From assembly GCA_947492585.1 (NCBI GenBank), contig CANLND010000020.1, positions 1-64,000 of the forward strand: a stretch of DNA of 64,000 nucleotides, in the 5' to 3' direction. The notes under the pieces are model-generated. The model saw only the letters and a program-made list of their open reading frames with translations. It was not told the DNA's origin and searched no databases. A program made the translations under genes and the position numbers. Of the stretch, positions 18,493 through 26,808 are shown piece by piece (positions within the stretch are counted from its first letter, which is position 1; the number at the start of each line of letters is the position of its first letter). This DNA comes from an uncultured Paracoccaceae bacterium (lineage in GTDB: Bacteria; Pseudomonadota; Alphaproteobacteria; Rhodobacterales; Rhodobacteraceae).

Positions 18493-19896
18493 ATGAGTGC
18501 AACAAAAGCCATGCCGCGGAATAATGCGGGGATCGCGGCTGCGATCATGGCGTTGGCGCTCAGGTTCGAAGAGCGTTTGCAGACTGGCGACGCCTTATGT
18601 GCGCAGCATGGTCACACCACCACATGGCTCCCCAATCAGGCTCCTGATGCGGTGATCTTTGTGGAAAACACCGAAGAGGTCTCTTTCGTCGTGCAGTGTT
18701 GCGCGGACCATGATGTGCCCGTTATCGCGTATGGCACGGGGACCTCGCTTGAGGGGCACGTAAATGCCCCTGCTGGCGGAATTTGCATTGACCTTATGCG
18801 GATGAACCAAATCTTACGGGTGAATGCACAGGATCTGGATGTTGTCGTGCAGCCGGGGGTCACCCGCGAAGAGCTGAACACTTACCTGCGTGATCAGGGG
18901 CTGTTTTTTCCCATAGATCCCGGCGCGAACGCTTCATTGGGCGGCATGGCTGCCACCCGCGCTTCGGGCACCAACGCGGTGCGCTATGGCACGATGAAAG
19001 ATAATGTGTTGAGCCTCGAAGCCGTGATGGCAGATGGAACCATCATCCGCACTGGCGCTCGGGCCCAAAAGTCGTCTGCCGGATATGACATGACCCGTTT
19101 GCTGATTGGATCAGAAGGCACGTTGGGGATCATCACTGAACTGACCCTGCGCTTGCAGGGCATACCAGAGGCCATTCGCGCGGCACGTTGTTCGTTTGAC
19201 AGTATCAAAGATGCCTGCGCGGCGGTCATGACAACCATTCAATGTGGTATTCCTGTTGCTCGGATCGAATTGATGAATGCGGTGGCGATCAAAGCGGTGA
19301 ATGCCTACTCGAAATTGGATTTGCCGGAAACGCCAGTGCTGCTCCTTGAATTTCACGGTTCGGAGGCCGGAGTTGTCGAACAGGCGGAGCTTTTTCAGCA
19401 GATTGCCGAGGACAACGGTGGAGGGGAATTCACCGCGACCTCAACTCTGGAAGAGCGCAACGCCATGTGGCAGGCGCGCCATGATATGTACTGGGCGGGC
19501 TTGCAGTTGCAGCCGGGTGCATTGGGGCTGTCGACTGACGTTTGCGTGCCAATCTCACGTTTGGCCGATTGTGTTGAGCAAGCCCGACTTAAGGCCGAAG
19601 AGTTGGGATTCCTCGCTCCTATCTTGGGCCACGTCGGCGACGGAAACTTCCATGCGTTGCTGCTGGTCAATAAGGATGACGTCGCACAGTTTGAACGGGC
19701 TACATCATTTGTCAGCTGGTTGAATCGTCTTGCAATTTCGATGGAAGGAACCTGCACGGGGGAACATGGCATCGGACAGGGTAAGCGGGCGTATCTGGCC
19801 GAAGAGCTAGGGGAAACCACACGATTCATGGCCGCGATAAAAATGGCACTGGATCCTCAGAACATCCTGAATCCGGGTAAGATTTTTTGCGCCTAG
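18493..19896 (+). CDS. FAD-linked 2-hydroxyacid dehydrogenase (GlcD / D-lactate dehydrogenase family)
   Basis: 467 aa from ATG 18493 (GGAG upstream); the track start is a TTG four codons earlier. The FAD-binding PCMH domain has VPVIAYGTGTSLEGHV and DPGANASLGGMAATRASGTNAVRYG. The C-terminal oxidase domain has GHVGDGNFHALLLV and the signature GTCTGEHGIGQGKRAYL. The family oxidises D-lactate, glycolate or D-2-hydroxyglutarate and passes electrons to cytochrome or quinone. It follows a D-2-hydroxyacid dehydrogenase and ggt, so a hydroxyacid salvage role is plausible. Exact substrate unknown. Confidence 0.88.
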   Translation: MSATKAMPRNNAGIAAAIMALALRFEERLQTGDALCAQHGHTTTWLPNQAPDAVIFVENTEEVSFVVQCCADHDVPVIAYGTGTSLEGHVNAPAGGICIDLMRMNQILRVNAQDLDVVVQPGVTREELNTYLRDQGLFFPIDPGANASLGGMAATRASGTNAVRYGTMKDNVLSLEAVMADGTIIRTGARAQKSSAGYDMTRLLIGSEGTLGIITELTLRLQGIPEAIRAARCSFDSIKDACAAVMTTIQCGIPVARIELMNAVAIKAVNAYSKLDLPETPVLLLEFHGSEAGVVEQAELFQQIAEDNGGGEFTATSTLEERNAMWQARHDMYWAGLQLQPGALGLSTDVCVPISRLADCVEQARLKAEELGFLAPILGHVGDGNFHALLLVNKDDVAQFERATSFVSWLNRLAISMEGTCTGEHGIGQGKRAYLAEELGETTRFMAAIKMALDPQNILNPGKIFCA

Positions 19897-20053
19897 GCCA
19901 TGCTCGGGTGGACCATGTGGCCTGAACCGACGGTGGCTCTGTTGGTTGGGGTCGGTTTCGTCGTTTTTTAGGTCGGATGGATTTTGTGCAGGGGCTGGCA
20001 AATCAGCCATAACCGTCACAGGATTCTATACAAAAAATGTGGAGCGCGGGAAA

Positions 20054-22561
20054 ATGAAAACCGAAGTCAAAGCTCTGGTTGTTGGTGGCGGTGCCGTCGG
20101 AGCCTCGATTGCTTATCATCTGGCCAAGGCTGGCTGGGACGATGTCATGCTGATCGAGCGGGATGAGCTGACCTCGGGCTCAACCTGGCATGCAGCTGGC
20201 CTTTTGCCATTGTTTAACATGTCTTATGCGACGACTCATATTCACCAGTATTCGGTAGATTTCTACAAGACGCTGGAAGAAGAGACTGGTCTGAACGCAG
20301 GTTTTGCTGTCGTCGGCAATCTGCGCATGGCGCAGACACAGGAGCGCATGGACGAATATATGCTCTATGCATCGACCGCAGAAACTTGCGGTGTGTCATA
20401 CGAGTGGCTCTCTCCGGATGAGATCAAAGAGCGCTGGCCGCTGATCAAAACAGATGATCTGAAAGGTGCGATCTTTCACACCGAAGATGGGTACATCAAC
20501 CCAGCTGATGTGACACAGGCCATGGCCAAAGGCGCGCGCCAGCGTGGTGTGGACATTGTTCGCAGATTGCAGGCTGACGCCTTCCACTGGACCGGTACGC
20601 ACTGGGAAGTTACCTGCACCAAGATGGTCGAAAAGGGCGGCAACCTTGTCCCTGGCGACGAACAGGTGGTGATCACTGCGGAACACGTTGTGACGGCGTC
20701 CGGCAACCACGCGCAGCGTACGGCTAAAATGCTTGGCATCAAAATTCCTGCTGTGCCGGTGGAACACCAGTTCATCGTCACCGATGTGGACCCGGCACTG
20801 GAAGCCTACCGTGCGGCGGGGAACGCCGAGCACCCGGTGATCCGTGACGCTGATGCGCAATCATATGTTCGCGAAGAGCGTGGCGGGTGGATCCTTGGCG
20901 TCTATGAAAAAGACGCCCCAGCCTGCTTTGAACATGGCGTGCCGGACAGCTTCCGCGCGGACCTGTTCCCGCTGGAACTGGAACGCATCGAAGAGCAGTA
21001 TATGGCGATGATTCACCGTATGCCTTCAACCGAGGACTGCGGCCTGAAAGACGACTTCAACGGTCCAATCTGCTACACACCTGACGGCAACCCACTGGTT
21101 GGTCCGGCCCCCGGCCTACGCAACATGTGGCTGGCCGAAGGTTTCTCGTTTGGCATCACCGCGGCGGGCGGCACTGGTTATTATCTGGCGCAGATGATGG
21201 TCAATGGCGAAGCCGAGATCGATATGGCAAGCCTCGACCCCAAGCGTTACAGCCAGAGCTGGATGACCACGGAATTTGCATCGCGCAAAAACGAAGAATG
21301 CTACGACCACGTTTACGTTTTGCACCACCCGGACGAAGAACGCCCGGCGGCTCGGCCTTTGCGGACCTCGCCAGCGTTTGATCGTCAAAAAGAACGCGGC
21401 GCGCAATTTGGCTGGGTGAACGGTTGGGAACGTCCGAACTATTTTGGACCACTGGATGCCCCTGAGAATTTCGACCATGATGCGCGCTCGTTCCGTCGCG
21501 GCGGCTGGTGGCAGCACGCGGTTGATGAGGCAAAAGCCATCCGTGAAGGTGTTGGCCTTGTGGATGCAACCGCCTTTACCAAACATGTGGTCAAAGGCCC
21601 CGGTGCCACCCAGTTCCTGGATTGGTTCACCTGTAACAAACTGCCCAAAATTGGCCGTATCAATCTGACCTACGCACTGACAGCGGCGGGGACAACGCGC
21701 ACAGAATACACCATCGTGCGCAACGGCGAGAATAACTATTATCTCGTGTCTGCCGGTGCTTGGACTGAATACGATGCCGACTTCCTGCGCAAGGCAGCTG
21801 CCGACAAGATGGAGGAGTTCGGGTACATCGAGATCCAGGATGTCACCACCCAATGGGGCGTCTTTGCTATCGCGGGTCCCAAGTCGCGTGATGTGCTGAA
21901 AGAGGTGATTGTTGACGCTGATCCTGAAACGGCGCTGTCGAACAAACGCTTCCCATGGCTGTCGGCCAAGCAGATCGAACTGGGCATGTGCCCGGTGAAC
22001 GCGATCCGCGTTGCCTATACCGGCGAACTTGGTTGGGAACTGCACCACCCGATGGAAATGCAGAACTACCTGTTCGATCTGCTGGAAAAGGCGGGCGAAA
22101 AGCACGGTATGAAGCTGGTCGGCGCCCGCGCTCAGAACTGGCTGCGTCAGGAGAAATCCTACCGCGCGTTTGGCAACGAACTGGGCCGTGATGCAACTCC
22201 GGCTGAGGCTGACTTGCCGCGCTTCATTGACCTGTCCAAGGATTTCAACGGCAAAGAGGCCATGGTTGAGACCGGTGTTCGGTTCAAATGTGTGACCTTG
22301 CTGATTGACGGCCCGTCGGATGCGGATCCATGGGGACGTGAGGTGCTGTATACACCCGAAGGCACGCGCGTGGGTCGTTTGACGTCCGGCGGCTATTCGG
22401 TGGCGTTTGAGAAGAGCATCGGCATGGGCTATGTGCGCCCCGAGGATGCTGTCGAAGGCACCAAACTGAAGGTCAAAATGCAGGATAAGTTGTGGGACGC
22501 GATTGTGACCTGTGACAGCCCGTATGATCCGAAGAACGAAACCATCCGCAAAAACGGCTGA
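20054..22561 (+). CDS. Dimethylglycine/sarcosine dehydrogenase-like flavoprotein with GcvT domain
   Basis: 835 aa from ATG 20054 (GGAGCG upstream). The N-terminal DAO-type FAD domain starts ALVVGGGAVGASIAYHL. STWHAAGLLP contains the His that carries covalent FAD in DMGDH and SARDH. The C-terminal half, from about residue 430, is a folate-binding GcvT/aminomethyltransferase module (GVFAIAGPKSRDVL, YTGELGWELH, GKEAMVETG). Such enzymes demethylate N-methylated glycines and load the one-carbon unit onto tetrahydrofolate. Which substrate is used cannot be told here. It stands alone between a short leader region and a strong terminator. Confidence 0.87.
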   Translation: MKTEVKALVVGGGAVGASIAYHLAKAGWDDVMLIERDELTSGSTWHAAGLLPLFNMSYATTHIHQYSVDFYKTLEEETGLNAGFAVVGNLRMAQTQERMDEYMLYASTAETCGVSYEWLSPDEIKERWPLIKTDDLKGAIFHTEDGYINPADVTQAMAKGARQRGVDIVRRLQADAFHWTGTHWEVTCTKMVEKGGNLVPGDEQVVITAEHVVTASGNHAQRTAKMLGIKIPAVPVEHQFIVTDVDPALEAYRAAGNAEHPVIRDADAQSYVREERGGWILGVYEKDAPACFEHGVPDSFRADLFPLELERIEEQYMAMIHRMPSTEDCGLKDDFNGPICYTPDGNPLVGPAPGLRNMWLAEGFSFGITAAGGTGYYLAQMMVNGEAEIDMASLDPKRYSQSWMTTEFASRKNEECYDHVYVLHHPDEERPAARPLRTSPAFDRQKERGAQFGWVNGWERPNYFGPLDAPENFDHDARSFRRGGWWQHAVDEAKAIREGVGLVDATAFTKHVVKGPGATQFLDWFTCNKLPKIGRINLTYALTAAGTTRTEYTIVRNGENNYYLVSAGAWTEYDADFLRKAAADKMEEFGYIEIQDVTTQWGVFAIAGPKSRDVLKEVIVDADPETALSNKRFPWLSAKQIELGMCPVNAIRVAYTGELGWELHHPMEMQNYLFDLLEKAGEKHGMKLVGARAQNWLRQEKSYRAFGNELGRDATPAEADLPRFIDLSKDFNGKEAMVETGVRFKCVTLLIDGPSDADPWGREVLYTPEGTRVGRLTSGGYSVAFEKSIGMGYVRPEDAVEGTKLKVKMQDKLWDAIVTCDSPYDPKNETIRKNG

Positions 22562-22581
22562 TCTTGTTCACACGGCATTCA

Positions 22582-22611
22582 AAGCCCCGGTCATTTGGCC
22601 GGGGCTTTTTT
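22582..22611 (+). terminator. Rho-independent terminator of DMGDH-like gene
   Basis: Stem AAGCCCCGG / CCGGGGCTT (9 bp, perfect) with an 8-nt loop and a following T6 run, 21 nt after the stop. Confidence 0.93.
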
Positions 22612-22686
22612 GTTGCAAGTGCCGCGCAACGGCGGTGTCTGGATCAAATTTCGGGGGGGGCGACGGGACCGGTTTTATTACCGCGC

Positions 22687-23349
22687 TCAACGTTCTCGGC
22701 GTGTCAGAACCAGCGCAAGATTGTTTGCGGGCATTTCAACCTGCTCAAGGATGCTCAGCCCGGCCGTCTCGGCGCTCTGTGCGAGGGCGACATCATCTTT
22801 GTAACCTATATCCGGGTCATGGGCACGAAGGCCGGAATCAAATTGACGATCCCCTTCGCTGGTCAGACGACCGTTGCGGCGGAACGGCCCATATAAAACC
22901 AGTACACCCGTTGGGCAAAGCGCTTGCGCCGCCTCAGCGATCAATGTGTTTGCTTCCTCTTCGCTGATGAGATGCAGGAGGTTGACCAGAACAATGAGAT
23001 CAAACTGTTCTGCCCTCGGGCCGCTCCAACCGGGCTGTGTGGCGTCCAAAGTGACCGCAGATGCGATGTTGTCCAGTTGCGCGTCTTGTCGGTAGGCGTT
23101 GATGCTAACCAGTCGGGTCGCGTCGATCTCGGTTGGTTGCCAATGAATATCTGGCATCGCTTCGGCAAAGATCGTGACGTGCTGGCCAGTGCCGCTGGCC
23201 AATTCAAGGGCCTGTCCCTTGGGGGCTGCGACACGTCGCAACAGCCCGACCAAGGCTTGGGCGTTGCGGGCGGCGGCGGGAGCAAACAGCCGGCCCTGCG
23301 CGTCGGGGTGCGCCACCGAGGCGGAGTTGGGGGGAGGGCGTAGAGGCAT
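22687..23349 (-). CDS. DUF938 SAM-dependent methyltransferase-like protein
   Basis: 220 aa. The SAM-binding motif I is ALELASGTGQHVTIFAEAMP, followed by the acidic WQPTEIDATRL, then FDLIVLVNLLHLISEEE and VLVLYGPFRRNG; the last of these matches the DUF938 family. The substrate is unknown. It begins 5 nt after the aldo/keto reductase stop, so the two genes form an operon. Confidence 0.88.
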   Translation of the reverse strand: MPLRPPPNSASVAHPDAQGRLFAPAAARNAQALVGLLRRVAAPKGQALELASGTGQHVTIFAEAMPDIHWQPTEIDATRLVSINAYRQDAQLDNIASAVTLDATQPGWSGPRAEQFDLIVLVNLLHLISEEEANTLIAEAAQALCPTGVLVLYGPFRRNGRLTSEGDRQFDSGLRAHDPDIGYKDDVALAQSAETAGLSILEQVEMPANNLALVLTRRER

Positions 23350-23354
23350 GAGAA

Positions 23355-24290
23355 TTAATATTCCTCCAACCGGTCAGTGGCGGGCGCTGGGCGCGGGCTC
23401 AGCTTTGCGATTTCGCTATAGAGCTGCGCGGTCATGTCGAATTCAGCCGCTGCCAGCGAGGGTCGCAGCTGGTCAACGGAGCGCGCGGATAATATTGGGG
23501 TAGGTTGGCTGGGATGGGCGGCTGCCCAGGCCACAGCGAGGGTCGCCGGGTTTACGCCTCTTTGCTCTGCCAGCTGTGCCAGGTCGCGGGCGCAATCATG
23601 CATCCAGTCGGCACCATAGCGGGCGGCATACCTGCTGTCCTCGGACAGGCGGCCCATACCCCCAACTGCGTATTTCCCAGTCAGAAGGCCACCGCCAAGA
23701 GGCGAATAGGGCAGGGCGTTGATGCCCAGGTCCGCGCACATCGGCAGGATTTCGACTTCTGCCTGTCGTTTGACCAACGAGTACATCGGTTGCATCGCGT
23801 CAATTTTCAGATCAAACGTTGACGCCACCCAAGCGGCTTGGACGACCTGCCATGCGGCAAAATTTGACACCCCAACATAGCGGATCTGGCCCGCTTGTTT
23901 CTTGTCTGCAAACCAGTTGAGCGTGGCGCGCAGATCAGTGTGCGGATCAAAACGATGCAGATACAATAGATCGACTGTGTCCATGTTGAGTCTGCGACGG
24001 CTTTGATCAAATTGGGTCTGAAGATTTACGGGAGCCGCCCCGCCGGTATATCCAACCTTGCTGGCAATCAGCAGATCCTCGCGGCGCGGCGCGGCAAGTT
24101 GACCCAGAATCTGTTCGCTCTCGCCATCTGTGTACACCCATGCTGTATCAAAGTGACGAATGCCAGCGGCGCAGCTGGCATGAAACATCTCGGCTGACGC
24201 GGCGCTATCTGCCCGTCCCCCAAACTGCATGGTGCCATAGGCAAAGCGCCCCTGCGGCGCGCCTGAAATTGTGGTCAATGCGGTCGGCAT
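23355..24290 (-). CDS. Aldo/keto reductase
   Basis: 311 aa. The catalytic tetrad is visible: Asp48 (RHFDTAWVY), Tyr53 (VYTDGES), Lys78 (IASKVGY) and His112 (LYLHRFDPH). YVGVSNFAAWQV and YSPLGGGLLTGKY are typical of NADPH-dependent AKRs that act on aldehydes, sugars or other carbonyls. It is first gene of a two-gene operon with the DUF938 methyltransferase. Physiological substrate unknown. Confidence 0.9.
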   Translation of the reverse strand: MPTALTTISGAPQGRFAYGTMQFGGRADSAASAEMFHASCAAGIRHFDTAWVYTDGESEQILGQLAAPRREDLLIASKVGYTGGAAPVNLQTQFDQSRRRLNMDTVDLLYLHRFDPHTDLRATLNWFADKKQAGQIRYVGVSNFAAWQVVQAAWVASTFDLKIDAMQPMYSLVKRQAEVEILPMCADLGINALPYSPLGGGLLTGKYAVGGMGRLSEDSRYAARYGADWMHDCARDLAQLAEQRGVNPATLAVAWAAAHPSQPTPILSARSVDQLRPSLAAAEFDMTAQLYSEIAKLSPRPAPATDRLEEY

Positions 24291-24836
24291 AGTGGCGTCT
24301 CCAAGTCCAGTCGTGTCGCTGGCCTAGAGGTAGAACGTGGAACCGCTGCGATCAAGTGTGAGTGAGGTTCACATAAGCGAGATGTCGACTGAACAGCCGT
24401 GGAGCAGGATTCGCCAAATATGAACTTTGGGGCTGAATCGTTAAGGTGGATCGCTGCAATTAAGGGGATCGAAAGCTGTGGGGGTGGGGGATTCGGACAC
24501 ATTTGCGCCCTATTGAGGCGTTTTCGATGGGCTGCGACCGGATTTTGTCGCGAAATACCCCGGCTGAGACACCTTTAGGCTGTGTTTTTGCAAGTTTTTA
24601 GCCTGCAGAAAGCTATTATTTTACAGACTATTGAATAGAAATTTGGTGAATTACGGCGCTTCCTGCGTATGGAAGCCCTTATTATTGCGGATATTGCTGT
24701 AATACTGGCCTCATCGTTAATAATTTATTAAGTTTGCCACATTCTGTCCACGAAACCGCCGCCCAGGGGCACGATTGGGCCTCATTCCAGCCGTACGACT
24801 GAATGAAATTGTGAACGTGGGAAGTTGGAGTGGAAT
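24291..24836. other. AT-richer intergenic region, no gene recognised
   Basis: About 545 nt separate the aldo/keto reductase and the protease gene, and carry their divergent promoters. The right half is AT-rich (stretches such as TCGTTAATAATTTATTAAG). Near 24550, CGCGAAATACCCCGG resembles the core of the palindromic repeat seen at 52797 and 60806, without its hairpin arms. No ORF or RNA was identified. Confidence 0.4.
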
Positions 24837-25550
24837 ATGAAACGACTTATTGCAGTTGCTGCGGCCTGCCTGACGTTGGGCATGCCCGGTAGTATCTCTG
24901 CCCAAGACCATTTGGGCAATGGAAGTAAAGTCACCGGGTGGGAAGCCGTTGGACGGCTGAACATAGCGGGACGCAACATGTGTACCGGGTCATTGATCGC
25001 ACCGAACCTTGTGCTGACGGCGGCGCATTGCCTTTATGACCCAAACAACGGCAAAGCGGTGGATCCAACGACGATCCGTTTCGAAGCCGGTCTGAACGGG
25101 CGCTATGCAAAGGCCGCGCGCAGTGTCGCCAAGGCTGTTCTGCATCCGCAGTATCAATACCGCCGGCCTGGGCAGGCTCAGATCGGCCATGATCTGGCAG
25201 TCCTTCGTCTCAGCAGCCCGATCAGTTCAGAGCAAATCCAACCCTTTGCAACGTCGTCGCGGGCCGTGCGCGGTGATGCGGTGGGGGTCATGTCATACAA
25301 CTACGTCCAAAAGAACCGACCAAATTGGGAACAGCCCTGTCATGTGCTGGCTCGAAAGGCGCAGACATTGGTGATGAGTTGTCGTGTTGATTTTGGTGCC
25401 TCTGGTGCACCAGTATTCGAAATGGTCGCGGGCCGTGCACCTCGGCTGGTGTCAGTGATCTCGGCAAAGGCAGCCATGGGCAAACGCAGAGTTTCTATTG
25501 GAACAGCGTTAGACCAAAGTTTATGGGATCTGGTGCAGCGCGCCGGTTGA
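24837..25550 (+). CDS. Secreted trypsin-like serine protease
   Basis: 237 aa from the second Met (TTGGAG 7 nt upstream), with signal peptide MKRLIAVAAACLTLGMPGSISAQ. It is a chymotrypsin-fold S1 peptidase: catalytic His in VLTAAHCLYD, Asp in IGHDLAVLRL, Ser in VDFGASGAPVFEM. Four Cys residues could form two disulfides. It probably acts outside the cytoplasm. The target is unknown; its neighbour, a convergent adhesin-secretion operon, makes adhesin processing conceivable, but this is only position-based inference. Confidence 0.88.
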   Translation: MKRLIAVAAACLTLGMPGSISAQDHLGNGSKVTGWEAVGRLNIAGRNMCTGSLIAPNLVLTAAHCLYDPNNGKAVDPTTIRFEAGLNGRYAKAARSVAKAVLHPQYQYRRPGQAQIGHDLAVLRLSSPISSEQIQPFATSSRAVRGDAVGVMSYNYVQKNRPNWEQPCHVLARKAQTLVMSCRVDFGASGAPVFEMVAGRAPRLVSVISAKAAMGKRRVSIGTALDQSLWDLVQRAG

Positions 25551-25579
25551 ATCATCCTGTTCAATCTCAGTCCCATAAG

Positions 25580-25614
25580 ACCCGCGCCAGAATGGCTGCG
25601 GGTTTTGGTTTTTT
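25580..25614 (+). terminator. Terminator of protease gene
   Basis: ACCCGC-GCCA pairs with TGGC-T-GCGGGT (one bulged base), followed by TTTTGGTTTTTT. It lies 30 nt after the protease stop and is placed between convergent genes. Confidence 0.8.
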
Positions 25615-25638
25615 GGGGACTGTGTTTCGCGAGCGTGG

Positions 25639-26808
25639 TTAAGGTTCGCGTAGAGCGTTCTTGGATTTATAAAGCGGCTTGAGCAGGTATTGCAGGATGG
25701 TTTTACTGCCTGTTTGCAATTCCGCAATCGCCCGCATGCCAGGGCGGATCTGAATGCTTTGTTGGCGCTCAGAAAAGCTGCTGCGATCGACCTTTACTGT
25801 CACCCGATAAAAGGGTTCCGCGCGCGGATTGCGATCATCTTCAAACGTATCCGCCGACACAAAGTCCACCTTGCCCCGCAGGCTGCCATAGATCGTGTAA
25901 TCATAGGCCGAGAGTTTCACCGTAGCATCCTGACCGGGCTGAACGCTGGCGATGTTTTCTGGTTTGACCCGTGCTTCGACAAACAGCTCTTCGCCCAATG
26001 GAATGATTTCTACGATCTCTTCACCGGGGCGTAGAACACCACCAATCGTCGTGACCGCCAGACGGTTCACAATGCCCTGCATGGGGGAGGTGATGACGGT
26101 ACGGTCCAGCTGATCTCGGGCAATACGCAGTTCCTGACGGCGAGAGGTCAGCTCTTGCAGAGTCTGCGAATACTCTTCGGCCAGCATCAGTTCGTTCTGT
26201 GTGCCGATTTCGGTGAATTTTGCTGCGGCATCGTTGGCCGCTTTTTGTGCGCTGTTCACTTCGATCAAGGCCACGATGTTCTGCTTGTGAAGTCGCTGCA
26301 TGTTGGCCAGTTCTTTATTTAACTGGTCCATCACTTGTTTCGCATTTTTGCGGCGGCCGTTGTAATCAGTCTGGCGTGCATTGAGCAGCGCACGTTCTGA
26401 GGCAAAAATGCCGGGAGAACGGTCTCGAAGTTCTGGATTCACGTTAAAGGACAGCAGGCCAGAAACTTCGGCTTCCAACCGGTACTGTATGATTTCCAGC
26501 GCGTCGATTTGGTCCTGAAGATCATCCACCTTGGTGCGGAACTTGGTGTCTTGCAATTTTGCCAGAACTTGTCCGGCCTGCACAACATTGCCCTGTCGGA
26601 CATAAAGTTCCGCCAATATCCCGCCTTCAAGGTTCTGTACGATCTGTGCGCGGGAGGAGGAGACAACTTCACCATCCGCACGTACGATTTCATCGACCCA
26701 AGCAAATGTAGCCCACCCCAGAAACGCCAATAAGGCGAGGCCAACGATATAGATGATGCGGCTCGACTGCTGTGCGCTTTCGGCCAAGTCTTGCTGGGCT
26801 GAGCTCAT
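25639..26808 (-). CDS. HlyD-family periplasmic adaptor of type I secretion
   Basis: 389 aa. A short cytoplasmic N-terminus and one membrane anchor (IIYIVGLALLAFLGWATFAWV) precede the lipoyl half-motif SRAQIVQNLEGGILAELYV. Then follow a coiled coil (about residues 85-225), the second lipoyl half and a beta-barrel domain. It bridges the ABC exporter to the TolC-like outer-membrane duct. Its ATG overlaps the ABC gene's stop by 4 nt, indicating translational coupling. It is the last gene of the adhesin-secretion operon. Confidence 0.93.
   Translation of the reverse strand: MSSAQQDLAESAQQSSRIIYIVGLALLAFLGWATFAWVDEIVRADGEVVSSSRAQIVQNLEGGILAELYVRQGNVVQAGQVLAKLQDTKFRTKVDDLQDQIDALEIIQYRLEAEVSGLLSFNVNPELRDRSPGIFASERALLNARQTDYNGRRKNAKQVMDQLNKELANMQRLHKQNIVALIEVNSAQKAANDAAAKFTEIGTQNELMLAEEYSQTLQELTSRRQELRIARDQLDRTVITSPMQGIVNRLAVTTIGGVLRPGEEIVEIIPLGEELFVEARVKPENIASVQPGQDATVKLSAYDYTIYGSLRGKVDFVSADTFEDDRNPRAEPFYRVTVKVDRSSFSERQQSIQIRPGMRAIAELQTGSKTILQYLLKPLYKSKNALREP

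Noticed and set aside
21116-22105. 329-codon minus-strand ORF antisense to the DMGDH-like gene
   Set aside because: Shadow frame without motifs.
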